Assembly: GCF_017313085.1 (NCBI RefSeq)
Contig: NZ_JAFLNF010000004.1
Span: 62,001-126,000 of the forward strand
Source of the DNA: Roseibium limicola
GTDB lineage: Bacteria > Pseudomonadota > Alphaproteobacteria > Rhizobiales > Stappiaceae
Length of the DNA stretch: 64,000 nt
Direction of reading: 5' to 3'
Shown here: piece after piece, positions 15,672 through 24,676 of the stretch
Layout: each line of letters starts with the position of its first letter
How positions within the stretch are numbered: position 1 is the first letter of the stretch
Notes under the pieces: generated by a model
Told to the model about the DNA's origin: nothing
Database searches by the model: none
What the model saw: only the letters and a program-made list of their open reading frames with translations
Position numbers and translations under genes: made by a program

Positions 15672-16877
15672 ATGCTTCTTGCAGCCACCATCGTGCTGGC
15701 CGTTCTCATGACGGCGATTTATCTGTTTTCGCCCAAGCTCAGAACGTCCCGACCATGGCGCGCCATGGTCACGCCTTTGGCCTCGATCATCGGCAGCGGT
15801 TTTCTGGTTCTCGGGCCGATCCTGCTGCACAGTTATGGCGCCTGGGCGCCGCTGGTGATGCTGGGCCTGTGTGCTGCAGCATACGCCTTCGGCTCTGCCA
15901 TCCGTTTCAATATTGCCTTTTATGACAGCCGCGAGGATGGCGATGCAGAAACGCTCAGTCATAAGATGCTGGAGCAAATCTCCTCCTGGGCGCTGGCTTT
16001 CGCCTACTTCATTTCCGTGGCTTATTATCTCAACCTTTTTGGTGCTTTCGGTCTTGATATGCTGCCTCTGGAAGGCGACATCTGGCCACGGCTGCTGACC
16101 AGTGCCGTGCTGGCGCTGATCGTCGTGGTTGGTTGGGTGAAGGGCTTTCGGTCGCTGGAAACCCTGGAATATGCCTCTGTGACGGTCAAACTGGCGATCA
16201 TCGCCGGGTTGCTGGTCGGATTGGGGGTCTTCTTTGGCGAAACTGTCGGGTCCGCCGGTCTCCTCCTGCATGCATCGAACCTGACAGGCTGGCCCGCACT
16301 GACATTGGCCTTCGGATTGCTGATCACGGTGCAGGGGTTTGAGACTTCAAGATACCTCGGCCATGAGTACAAGGCAGAGCTTCGCATCCGCTCGATGCGC
16401 TGGGCGCAGATCCTCGCCAGCGTGATCTACATCGCTTACATTCTGCTGATTGCCTATGTGTTCGAGGCTGACAGTCTGCAGCTGAGCGAAACCGCGATCA
16501 TCGATCTGATGCAGGTGGTGTCGCCGGTACTGCCCATACTGCTGGTAGCTGCAGCGCTTGCCGCCCAGTTCAGTGCCGCGATTGCCGACACCGGTGGGTC
16601 CGGTGGACTGATCATGGAAGCGAGTGGTGGGCGTGTCTCGGAACGGATGTCGTATCTGGTCCTTGGACTTTTCGCCTTGGCGCTGACCTGGACAGCCGAT
16701 ATTTTTGAAATCATCACCTACGCTTCCAAGGCTTTTGCGTTCTACTATCTGCTGCAAGCTGCCATCGCATGTCTGAGTGCCTATCGCAGCCAACGCAAGG
16801 CGCGGGCTGCGGGCTTCGCTGGCCTTGTCCTGCTCGGCGTGGTCATCGTCATATTCGGGCAATCCATGGCGGCATAG
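15672..16877 (+). CDS. APC-superfamily-like integral membrane transporter
   Basis: This roughly 401-residue protein is almost wholly hydrophobic, with 10-12 predicted membrane segments (for example LAATIVLAVLMTAIYLF and AILVAAALAAQFSAA-like helices). A helix break near the first segments (PLASIIGSGFLVLG) and a QGFETSRYLGHEYK turn resemble amino-acid permeases of the APC fold. Substrate is unknown. Translation probably starts at 15672 after AAGGACAG; an upstream in-frame ATG at 15570 adds 34 residues that are not membrane-like. It is followed by the Hsp70-like gene in the same direction. Confidence 0.7.
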   Translation: MLLAATIVLAVLMTAIYLFSPKLRTSRPWRAMVTPLASIIGSGFLVLGPILLHSYGAWAPLVMLGLCAAAYAFGSAIRFNIAFYDSREDGDAETLSHKMLEQISSWALAFAYFISVAYYLNLFGAFGLDMLPLEGDIWPRLLTSAVLALIVVVGWVKGFRSLETLEYASVTVKLAIIAGLLVGLGVFFGETVGSAGLLLHASNLTGWPALTLAFGLLITVQGFETSRYLGHEYKAELRIRSMRWAQILASVIYIAYILLIAYVFEADSLQLSETAIIDLMQVVSPVLPILLVAAALAAQFSAAIADTGGSGGLIMEASGGRVSERMSYLVLGLFALALTWTADIFEIITYASKAFAFYYLLQAAIACLSAYRSQRKARAAGFAGLVLLGVVIVIFGQSMAA

Positions 16878-16981
16878 GTTGCGGCGCGGCGCGAAATGCC
16901 GGTTGCCCCCTTGCGGGTACTGGCTTCAGCGGTTAGAAGGCGCGCCCCGCTTGCCCTTTGTCTGCTGCTCACGAGGTCTCC

Positions 16982-18271
16982 ATGTCCCGCTCTTTCGGTC
17001 TCGATTTCGGGACCTCCAACACAGTGCTGGCCCAAAGTGGCACCACCGAAACGGTCGAGCGTGTGACGTTTGGCAATGGCGACGACAGTCACGACGGCAT
17101 TGCCTCCATCCTCAGCTTTCTGCGGCCTGACGCTTTTCAGACGCCGGTCCCCGAAGTTGGACCCTGGGCCATTCGTCAGTTCATCGAGCACATGGGCGAC
17201 GTGCGCTTCATCCAGTCGCTGAAGAGCTTTGTTGCCAGTGGCCAGTTCAAGGGCACAGGCGTCTTCGGCAAGCGTTACGATTTCGAGGGTCTGATGAGCA
17301 CCCTTCTGGGGACAGCGTTTGCCAAGACCTGTGTCGAGGAAGAATTGAAAGGGTCACGCATCGTCGTTGGCCGTCCGGTGATCTTTGCCGGCAGTGCGCC
17401 GAACGAGCAGCTGGCGATGGAACGCTATCGCAAGGCGCTTGCAACCTTCGGCTTCTCGGACGTGCATTTTGTTTATGAACCGGTCGCGGCGGCTTTCTCC
17501 TTCGCCCAGCGGCTGGAGCGCGATGCCACGGTGCTGGTTGCCGATTTCGGCGGCGGTACGAGCGATTATTCCATCATGCGGTTTTCACGTCACGGCGGTG
17601 TTTTGCAGGCCGAGCCGGTCAGTCGCGGCGGCATCGGCATTGCCGGCGATACTTTCGACTACCGCATCATCGACAAGGTGGTTTTGCCGGAGCTGGGCAA
17701 GGGGTCGCATTACGCCAGCATGGGCAAGACGCTGGAAGTGCCGCCCAATCTGTTTTCCAACTTTGCCCGCTGGCACCAGCTGTCGTTTTTCAAGCAATCG
17801 CAGGATTTTGCCGAGCTGAAAAAGCTGCTGCGCTACTGCGAGGATGACGACAAGATCGAGTTGTTCATCGAGCTGGTGGAAGAAGATCAGGGCTATCCGC
17901 TCTACAAGGCGGTCTCCGACGTCAAGGCACAACTGTCGTTTGAGGAAACGGTGGAGCTGAGGTTCGCTCCCATCGGTCGGGATTTTGCGGTCACGGTGGA
18001 ACGGGCTGATTTTGACACCTGGATCGCCGGGGATCTGGCGCGCATGGACAAGGCTCTGGACGACACCATCGCTCGGGCGAATATTGCAGATACAGACATT
18101 GATCAGGTGTTTCTCACCGGCGGCACCTCGTTTGTGCCCGCTGTACGCTCGATGTTTGCCCACCGGTTCGGGGCAGACAAAATCACCGGCGGGGAGGAGC
18201 TCTCGTCGATTGCCAACGGTCTGGCTCTGATCGGCGCCCGCGGCGATGCCGAGCGCTGGGCGGCCTCGTGA
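16982..18271 (+). CDS. Short Hsp70-family protein (YegD-like)
   Basis: This 429-residue protein has the Hsp70/actin ATPase signatures: phosphate-1 FGLDFGTSNTVLA near the N-terminus, phosphate-2 VADFGGGTSDYSIM around 185, and the adenosine motif VFLTGGTSFVPAVRS near 380. It lacks the substrate-binding and lid domains of DnaK, which matches YegD-type proteins of about 430-450 residues. YegD is a chaperone-like protein of unclear role. The start at 16982 follows GAGGTC; an in-frame ATG 24 bp upstream is less likely. Confidence 0.85.
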   Translation: MSRSFGLDFGTSNTVLAQSGTTETVERVTFGNGDDSHDGIASILSFLRPDAFQTPVPEVGPWAIRQFIEHMGDVRFIQSLKSFVASGQFKGTGVFGKRYDFEGLMSTLLGTAFAKTCVEEELKGSRIVVGRPVIFAGSAPNEQLAMERYRKALATFGFSDVHFVYEPVAAAFSFAQRLERDATVLVADFGGGTSDYSIMRFSRHGGVLQAEPVSRGGIGIAGDTFDYRIIDKVVLPELGKGSHYASMGKTLEVPPNLFSNFARWHQLSFFKQSQDFAELKKLLRYCEDDDKIELFIELVEEDQGYPLYKAVSDVKAQLSFEETVELRFAPIGRDFAVTVERADFDTWIAGDLARMDKALDDTIARANIADTDIDQVFLTGGTSFVPAVRSMFAHRFGADKITGGEELSSIANGLALIGARGDAERWAAS

Positions 18272-18397
18272 GGCGCTCCAGCGCGGGTTGAAGGGCTCAG
18301 ATAAGCAGCTATCCAGAGAACTCGACGGGCGTTTGATTTGCCGTTAGGCTCCGCGTCAGCGCCCGCCAAGATAATGCGCCGTTGGAGGAGTAACCTT

Positions 18398-18916
18398 ATG
18401 CAAAGCCACCTGGTTTTCACCGTGATATCCAAGGATCGCCCCGGTCTGGTCGACCGCCTGGCGGAAGCGATTGCGGCTGCGGGCGGAAACTGGGTTGAAA
18501 GCTCTATGGCGCGTCTGGGGGGCGAATTCGCCGGTATCGTCAGCGTTGATATCGCCGCCGATGCCCTGAGCGACCTGGAGACGCGATTCGCCGCGCTTGA
18601 ATCCGAAGGCCTGTCCATCTCACGTCGTGCCGGCGCCAGCAGGCAGCAGGCACCGGAAGGCAAACTGGCCCATCTGGATCTGGTGTCCCAGGATCATCCG
18701 GGCATCTTGCGCAAGGTAACGAAGGTGCTGACCGACCATAATGTCAGCATCGAGAATCTGGAAACCGAAGTGGCCGCAGGCTCCATGTCCGGCGAAAGCC
18801 TGTTCAAGGCCACCGCCGACTTGCGGCTGCCTGTCGGACAGGACCTGGCAGCGCTCAGTGATGCCTTGCAGGAAACAGCGGCCGACATGATGGCCGACAT
18901 CAAGCTTCTGGATTGA
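18398..18916 (+). CDS. Two-ACT-domain regulator of the GcvR family
   Basis: This 172-residue protein has two ACT domains: about 1-80 (HLVFTVISKDRPGLVDRL) and about 90-172 (LDLVSQDHPGILRKVTKVL). ACT domains bind amino acids. E. coli GcvR binds glycine and restrains the activator GcvA; other members of the family are less well studied. A GGAGG site precedes the ATG at 18398. No gcv gene is in the window, so the regulated target is not known. Confidence 0.8.
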   Translation: MQSHLVFTVISKDRPGLVDRLAEAIAAAGGNWVESSMARLGGEFAGIVSVDIAADALSDLETRFAALESEGLSISRRAGASRQQAPEGKLAHLDLVSQDHPGILRKVTKVLTDHNVSIENLETEVAAGSMSGESLFKATADLRLPVGQDLAALSDALQETAADMMADIKLLD

Positions 18917-18937
18917 ATTTGACATCAGCCGAAATGG

Positions 18938-18960
18938 CCGCCAGTCGAGCTGGCGGTTTT
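18938..18960 (+). terminator. Rho-independent terminator after the ACT-domain gene
   Basis: CCGCCAG (18938-18944) pairs with CTGGCGG (18950-18956) across a 5-nt loop, followed by TTTT. It lies 22 bp after the stop and separates this gene from the convergent AraC-family gene. Confidence 0.85.
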
Positions 18961-18991
18961 GGGGTGTTGATGACTGCGGCGGCTTTGCTGC

Positions 18992-19876
18992 TCAGGTTTT
19001 CAGGCGGCTGGTGCTCGGGCATTCGCCGAACTGGCGCTTGAAAGCTGCGGAAAAACTACCGATCCGATTGTAGCCGGCAAGAGTCGCTGCCTCGGAAACG
19101 CTGACGCCTTCCCTCAGCAGGGCCTCGCGGGCCTTGAACAACCGTGCTTGCCGCACATATTCAAACACCGGCTCGCCGAAATGCTCGCGGAATTTCCGCT
19201 GCAGCGACCGCACGCTTGTGCCGGTCTCGCGCGCCACTGTGCCGATGTTCAGATCATCGTCAAGATGCGCCAGAAGGTAGTCACGGACCTTGTTCATCTG
19301 GTTTTTCGAGGCAAACACCGGCTCGGCCTGCTCGTCGCCGGAGCCGGAAATTCGCTGGCAGACCGCCATCATGACCTCAAGCCCGCGGGCGGAGAGATAC
19401 AGCTCCCGCATCTCGCCTTCCAGCCAGGTTGGCGGGGACTGGATCTGTTTGCAGAGGGACAGGACATCGGGCCCAGGCTCCCAAATCAGATAATTGAGAT
19501 GGCCGGAGAGAAAACGCGTGAGCTCCTTGTGGCAGGCGGAGGGATCGATATGCATATCGTCCATCCACGAAATTGGCGAAGTCAGCGAGATTTTCCGCAA
19601 GGGGCGGTTGGTGCCGCGCAGCAGCCGAATGTCGGTCTCCTGATTGAGCACGAACGTCAGCGCCTTGGGCTTCGTCTGAGCCCCATGCCCCGCAGAGATG
19701 TGGAAGAAGGCTCCGTCCAGCCAGAAGCTCTGCTCACCTTCCATGAAGATGAACGTCTGGAATTTCGTCTGAACCCGCGAGCACTTCACCGTGCTGATGC
19801 TGGTCGCTTCCCAGCTTCGGCAGTCGACTTCGACCAGCTTGCGTTTCTGGCCAGCGTGAACCGGATGAGCACTCAT
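18992..19876 (-). CDS. AraC-family (PchR-like) transcriptional regulator of siderophore uptake
   Basis: This 294-residue protein has an N-terminal sensor region and a C-terminal AraC DNA-binding domain with two helix-turn-helix units (IGTVARETGTSVRSLQRKFRE region and VSEAATLAGYNRIGSFSAAFK region). Its shape, including QTFIFMEGEQSFWLDGA, is like PchR, which binds a ferric siderophore and activates receptor genes. It is divergent from the first TonB-dependent receptor. I preferred the ATG at 19876 (GAGTAGG before it) to a GTG 12 bp upstream. Likely binding sites in front of both receptor genes are listed separately. Confidence 0.85.
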   Translation of the reverse strand: MSAHPVHAGQKRKLVEVDCRSWEATSISTVKCSRVQTKFQTFIFMEGEQSFWLDGAFFHISAGHGAQTKPKALTFVLNQETDIRLLRGTNRPLRKISLTSPISWMDDMHIDPSACHKELTRFLSGHLNYLIWEPGPDVLSLCKQIQSPPTWLEGEMRELYLSARGLEVMMAVCQRISGSGDEQAEPVFASKNQMNKVRDYLLAHLDDDLNIGTVARETGTSVRSLQRKFREHFGEPVFEYVRQARLFKAREALLREGVSVSEAATLAGYNRIGSFSAAFKRQFGECPSTSRLKT

Positions 19877-20000
19877 GAGCCTACTCACAAAATTACCGTT
19901 ACGTCAGAGAGTTGAATGGCGCGGACGAAGCAAAGATTGGCGTTCTTGCAGCAATCGTCCGATGGACATGGGTTGCATCAAATTCTAGATAGTTGAGCCA

Positions 20001-20037
20001 GAAAGTCAAGTTTTGACCGCCGCGCTCTGAAACCCAT
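20001..20037. promoter_or_regulatory. Shared operator-like motif, copy 1 (before receptor 1)
   Basis: The stretch with AAGTTTTGACC and GAAACCCAT, 42 bp before the start of receptor 1, closely matches 22377-22410 before receptor 2: the two share GAA-GT-AAG-TTTTG, a CGCGC core and an identical GAAACCCAT end, with a 3-bp size difference. Similar sequence outside coding regions in front of two receptors beside an AraC gene suggests the binding site of that regulator. Confidence 0.5.
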
Positions 20038-20078
20038 GGGGGGCTTCGTAGTGCCAAAAATACAAGGAACGCAGGCAT

Positions 20079-22235
20079 ATGGTCCGTCTGACAAAAACGA
20101 TGACCGCAGCTCATCTGGCTGCAACCGTCAGCCTTATGGCGTTGAGTTCCGCCTGGGCGCAATCTGCGGCCACGGTGGAATTGAAGCAAGTGACCATCGA
20201 GGCAGCAACCGAGCAAGGTGCCGGTGTTGTCGAAGGGTATGTTGCCGAGCGCAGCGCATCAGCCTCAAAGACCGATACGCCGCTGATCGAAACACCGCGC
20301 ACAGTCAGTGTGGTGTCGCGCGAGCAGATTGAAGATCAGGATGCCGGCTCGGTCTCAGAAGCCTTGCGCTACACGCCGGGCGTAGCGACGGAATACCGTG
20401 GTCAGTCAAACTTCCATGATGAGATGTACGTTCGTGGCTTCGGTTATGTGCAGCGCTACGTCAACGGCCTGGAATACGGTTGGGCCTCATCGGGCAAGAT
20501 CAACCCCTTCCTGCTGGAGCGCGTCGAAGTGCTCAAAGGCCCGGCCTCCATCCTTTACGGACAGGCCAGCCCCGGCGGCATCGTCAACATGACCACCAAG
20601 CAGCCGAGCGGCGCGACCAAGCGCGAAGTTGAGCTGAGTGCCGGAACGGACGCGCGCGTCGGTGGCGCCTTCGACATTCAGGGCACCTTTGATGACGCTG
20701 GCGTCTGGTCCTACCGGGTTGCAGGTACGGCAGAGCGCTTCGATCTGGTGGAAGACGGCTTGAACCAGGAAGGCTTCTCGATCTCGCCGACCTTGCGCTG
20801 GGCACCGAGTGAAGACACCGCGCTGACCCTGATCACCTTGTTTTCACATGAGCCTAAAGCCGGTTTCCGGAACTTCCGCGATGCGTCGGGTCTGTTGTAT
20901 CCGACCGCGAATGGCTACATCCCCGAAAGCTTCCTGATTTCAGATCCGGACTTCGAAGAGTACCGCCGCACCCAGTTTCAGGTTGGCTACAACTTCGAGC
21001 ACCGCCTGAACGAGGCCTTCAAGATCCGCCAGAACGTCTCCTACAACATCATCGACACCTACCATCAGTCGCTGATCTGGGGCTCGCAAACAACCGGCAC
21101 GACGATCACCCGCTCTCCGCGCGGTGGTGGTGACGATCTCAACCAGTTCGTGGCTGACAATCAGCTGCAGAGCGATTTTGACACCGGTGCCTTCAGACAC
21201 ACGCTGTTGACAGGCTTCGACTTCAAGCACTCCATGCGCAACTATTGGTGGGGCAGCGGCGCTCAACAGAGCATCGACTGGGCGAACCCGGTCTATGGAA
21301 ATCTGGGCGCGATCACTCTGACGGAGACCGACAGCCATGTGACCACCGCCTGGCAGGCTGGCCTTTATGCGCAGGACCAGATCGAAGTCGGCAACCTGCA
21401 CCTGAACTTCGGTGCGCGCTATGACTGGGCCGGAACCGAGATCGACAACGCCTCAAGCGCCGATCAGAGCTATGATGATGGTGCCTTTACCTGGAGCGCC
21501 GGGGCGCTTTACGCCTTCGACAACGGCATCTCGCCGTATGTCAGCTACTCGACATCCTTCGAACCGGCGCTTTCTGCGGATTCTGCCGGCAAGATGTTTG
21601 ATCCGACCACAGCCCAGCAGTGGGAAGCCGGCGTCAAGTTCGCTCCGGCAGACAGCCGCATTCAGCTGACGGCCTCCGTTTTCCAGATCTATCAGCAGAA
21701 TGTCATCAATTCCGCCTGGGCCTATGACGCAGCAAGCGGCAGCTGGACCCAGTCGTCCTATCAGACCGGGGAAGTCCGAAGCCGCGGCTTCGAGATTGAA
21801 GGCCACGCCGAGGTCACCGATAATTTCTCGCTCATCGCCAGCTACTCCTACATCGATGCAGAAATCACCGAAGATCGTGATCCGACAAATGTCGGCCTGA
21901 CCAAGGACCGGATTCCGAAACAGCAGGCATCCATCTGGGGCAAATACGAGTTCTTCGAAGGCCCACTCGACGGTCTGTCCCTGGGACTTGGCGTTCGCCA
22001 CATTGGCGAAAGCATGAGCAGCGACAACAGCCTGACTGTGCCAACAGCAACGCTGGTGGATGCCATGGCATCCTATGACTTCGGCGGCCTGTCCGACAGG
22101 TTCGAGGGCGTGAAGCTGCAGCTCAACGGCTCTAATTTGCTCGACAAGCGCTACACGGCAAGCTGCGCATCAGAGTACGCTTGCTGGTATGGCCCGGGCC
22201 GTGCTCTGAGCGCCAAACTGAAGTACAGCTGGTAG
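20079..22235 (+). CDS. TonB-dependent siderophore receptor 1
   Basis: This 718-residue outer-membrane receptor has a signal peptide (about 1-27, ending SSAWAQ), a likely TonB box (VELKQVTIEA), a plug domain (about 50-170, with TPRTVSVVSREQIEDQ and GGIVNMTTKQP) and a 22-strand barrel ending in the aromatic-terminal LSAKLKYSW. The plug and barrel resemble the FhuA/FoxA group for hydroxamate-type or mixed siderophores. There is no N-terminal signalling (STN) domain, so gene control would come from the adjacent AraC regulator rather than a sigma/anti-sigma system. The exact ligand cannot be read from the sequence. Confidence 0.93.
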   Translation: MVRLTKTMTAAHLAATVSLMALSSAWAQSAATVELKQVTIEAATEQGAGVVEGYVAERSASASKTDTPLIETPRTVSVVSREQIEDQDAGSVSEALRYTPGVATEYRGQSNFHDEMYVRGFGYVQRYVNGLEYGWASSGKINPFLLERVEVLKGPASILYGQASPGGIVNMTTKQPSGATKREVELSAGTDARVGGAFDIQGTFDDAGVWSYRVAGTAERFDLVEDGLNQEGFSISPTLRWAPSEDTALTLITLFSHEPKAGFRNFRDASGLLYPTANGYIPESFLISDPDFEEYRRTQFQVGYNFEHRLNEAFKIRQNVSYNIIDTYHQSLIWGSQTTGTTITRSPRGGGDDLNQFVADNQLQSDFDTGAFRHTLLTGFDFKHSMRNYWWGSGAQQSIDWANPVYGNLGAITLTETDSHVTTAWQAGLYAQDQIEVGNLHLNFGARYDWAGTEIDNASSADQSYDDGAFTWSAGALYAFDNGISPYVSYSTSFEPALSADSAGKMFDPTTAQQWEAGVKFAPADSRIQLTASVFQIYQQNVINSAWAYDAASGSWTQSSYQTGEVRSRGFEIEGHAEVTDNFSLIASYSYIDAEITEDRDPTNVGLTKDRIPKQQASIWGKYEFFEGPLDGLSLGLGVRHIGESMSSDNSLTVPTATLVDAMASYDFGGLSDRFEGVKLQLNGSNLLDKRYTASCASEYACWYGPGRALSAKLKYSW

Positions 22236-22537
22236 TCCCTCAGCTCACGACGCAAAAAAACCTGACGCCGCAGGACCTTGGAAGATCCTGCGGCGGAATT
22301 CCGGTTCGTGACGTGGCGGTAGATTTTTGGTGTGGCGCAGATGTCCCACTGTCAAATATTAGAGCCGTTGGCGTTTGAACGTAAGGTTTTGGCGTTCGCG
22401 CGAAACCCATCCAGTAGACTCTACCCGGAAAAGCGAAATAAATCTGAGTTCATAATTCATGTTTAGCGCTATCCGGTCAAAAAGAAGCCTTTGGGGGGCT
22501 TCAGGGGAGCGCGTAATCCGCGCAGGTAGGTGTCCTA
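22236..22537. other. Intergenic stretch between the two receptors with a strong hairpin
   Basis: CGCCGCAGGA (22266-22275) pairs perfectly with TCCTGCGGCG (22286-22295). A run of seven A (22254-22260) lies on its left, so it would read as a terminator with a T-tract on the minus strand and as a transcript-end hairpin for receptor 1 on the plus strand. The operator-like motif copy 2 is at 22377-22410. No gene is visible. Confidence 0.65.
22377..22410. promoter_or_regulatory. Shared operator-like motif, copy 2 (before receptor 2)
   Basis: This copy reads GAACGTAAGGTTTTGGCG, then CGCGC and GAAACCCAT, and lies 128 bp before receptor 2. It aligns with 20001-20037 with one small gap. It probably binds the AraC-family regulator at 18992-19876 and would place the receptor 2 to ABC transporter operon under the same control. 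Confidence 0.5.
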
Positions 22538-24670
22538 ATGAGTAACTTCCGTCAAAACCTTCTGACTTTCTCGCTGGCTGCATCGGTCAGCGTGCTTGCT
22601 TTGGCCAGTGCCCAGACGCGGGCGCAAGCGCAGGAAATTCAGCTTGAAAAGGTAACGGTCAATTCAAGTGCAGAAACCGCCACCGGTCCGGTGGAAGGCT
22701 ATGTCGCAGAGCTGAGCCGGACGGGCACCAAGACCGATACGCCTCTTTCCAAGACGCCGCAGTCGATCAGCGTTGTTCCGACCGAACAGATCGAGGATCA
22801 GGGCGCCGAGAACATTGCCGAAGCCCTGCGTTACACGCCCGGCGTCTACTCCGATTATCGTGGCGACCAGACGGTGCTCGACGAAGTCTTCATGCGGGGC
22901 TTCCAGTATGTGCCGGTCTTTGTCAACGGACTGGACTATGGCACCAACCGCCTGGGCAGCTGGAACTCCTATTTGCTGGAGCGCGTCGAAGTTCTGCGCG
23001 GGCCGTCCAGCGTTCTTTACGGTGCAGCAACACCGGGTGGTCTCGTCAATCTGGTGACGAAGAAGCCGACGGGTCTGAACAAGCGCGAAGTCGAAATTCT
23101 GACAGGCCTGGACAACAAGATCGGCGTTGGCGTCGACTGGCAGGGCACGATCGACGATGCGGGCGTGTGGAGCTATCGCATTGTCGGGCAAGCGCAGCGC
23201 GAAGACTCCGAAGTCAACGATATCATCGAACAGGGCTTCGCCATTTCGCCAAGCCTGCGCTGGTCGCCGACTGCCGACACATCCCTGACCTTGAGCGCCA
23301 TGTACAATCATGAGCCGGATGCGGGCTACAAGAACTTCCGCACGGCAGCCGGTACGCTGTTTGCCTCTTCCGGTGGCTGGATCCCGGCGGATGTGCCGTT
23401 CTCCAACCCCAACGTTGACGAATCCATCGTGACGCAGGGCCAAGTCGCCTACGAATTCGAGCATCGTTTCAACGACATGTTCAAGTTCCGCCAGAACGCA
23501 GCCTATAACAACATCGACACGGCCTTCACGTCGGTGCTGCATCGCGGCGTCTCCGGCAATCTGCTCACATCCGGTGTGGCCACTAACCGTGACACCGATC
23601 TGCAGCAGGTCGTGGTCGACAACCAGTTGCAGACGGATTTCGCCACAGGCGCGCTGACCCACACGCTGCTGACCGGTGCTGATTACAAATACACCACGAC
23701 GAATTATCTCGGCCTGTTCGACCGCAACGTACCGGATCAGGACTGGACCACGTCCAACTATCCAGCCTACACGCCGAACTGGTCTGTGCAGTCTCAGTAT
23801 GAAGCGGAAGCGCAGCAGATCGGCCTTTATGCCCAGGACCAGATCGAGATCGGCAACCTCAACATTTCTGTTGGTGGCCGCTATGATTGGGCGACACAGG
23901 ACTACAACAACCAGTCGGCCGGGACGACGGAAACCTTCGACGAATCCGCTTTCACGGGCCGGATCGGGGCGATCTACAACTTTGAAAACGGCATTTCGCC
24001 CTATGTCAGCTACTCGACCTCGTTCGAGCCGAGCTTCCAGGTCGACAGCAACGGCAAGCCGCTGGATCCGACAACCGGCCAGCAGATCGAAGCCGGTGTG
24101 AAATTTGCCCCGGTCGGCGGCAATTTCCAGGTCATCGCGTCGATCTTCCAGCTGTATCAGCAGAACATCGCTTCTTCTGACGGGATCAACACCTATCAGA
24201 CCGGCGAAGTCCGCTCGCAGGGTGTCGAGCTTGAAGCCCGTGCCAAATTGACGGACAATCTGTCGGTTATCGCTGGTTACTCTTATGTCGACGCGGAAAC
24301 CACAAAGGACGAGCAGGCAGCCAATGTTGGCCTGCGCCCGGCAATGATCCCGGAAACCATGGCCTCCGTCTGGGGTAAGTACGACTTCTTTGACGGTGCG
24401 CTTGAAGGCCTGGGTCTTGGATTGGGTGTTCGTTACATCGGCGAAAGCACCACCATGGACAACGTCTACACGATCAAGTCCGCGACGCTCCTCGATGCAA
24501 TGGCGTCCTATGATTTCAGCCGGTTCGGCAATTCCTTCGAAGGCCTGAAGCTTCAGGTCAACGGATCGAACCTGCTGGATCGTCGCTACGTGTCGGCTTG
24601 TAACACCACTACAACCTGCTTCCTCGGCCAGGGCCGCACGGTCACAGCCAAGCTGAAGTACACCTGGTAA
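22538..24670 (+). CDS. TonB-dependent siderophore receptor 2
   Basis: This 710-residue receptor is similar to receptor 1 along its length (shared VEGYVAELS, KTDTPLSKTPQSISVVP, IEDQGAENIAEALRYTPGV, and the TAKLKYTW end) and is probably its paralogue. It has a signal peptide (about 1-31), a TonB box like IQLEKVTVN, a plug and a barrel. It is the first gene of an apparent operon with the esterase 6 bp behind. Two paralogues side by side suggest uptake of two related siderophores or of ferric and hydrolysed forms; this is inference. Confidence 0.93.
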   Translation: MSNFRQNLLTFSLAASVSVLALASAQTRAQAQEIQLEKVTVNSSAETATGPVEGYVAELSRTGTKTDTPLSKTPQSISVVPTEQIEDQGAENIAEALRYTPGVYSDYRGDQTVLDEVFMRGFQYVPVFVNGLDYGTNRLGSWNSYLLERVEVLRGPSSVLYGAATPGGLVNLVTKKPTGLNKREVEILTGLDNKIGVGVDWQGTIDDAGVWSYRIVGQAQREDSEVNDIIEQGFAISPSLRWSPTADTSLTLSAMYNHEPDAGYKNFRTAAGTLFASSGGWIPADVPFSNPNVDESIVTQGQVAYEFEHRFNDMFKFRQNAAYNNIDTAFTSVLHRGVSGNLLTSGVATNRDTDLQQVVVDNQLQTDFATGALTHTLLTGADYKYTTTNYLGLFDRNVPDQDWTTSNYPAYTPNWSVQSQYEAEAQQIGLYAQDQIEIGNLNISVGGRYDWATQDYNNQSAGTTETFDESAFTGRIGAIYNFENGISPYVSYSTSFEPSFQVDSNGKPLDPTTGQQIEAGVKFAPVGGNFQVIASIFQLYQQNIASSDGINTYQTGEVRSQGVELEARAKLTDNLSVIAGYSYVDAETTKDEQAANVGLRPAMIPETMASVWGKYDFFDGALEGLGLGLGVRYIGESTTMDNVYTIKSATLLDAMASYDFSRFGNSFEGLKLQVNGSNLLDRRYVSACNTTTTCFLGQGRTVTAKLKYTW

Positions 24671-24676
24671 GTCCAA

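Noticed and set aside
22664-24676. 670-codon open frame on the minus strand antisense to receptor 2
   Set aside because: It lies wholly opposite a clear TonB-dependent receptor; its translation has no family-like motif and is rich in Arg/Gly/Val, as expected from GC-rich antisense codons.
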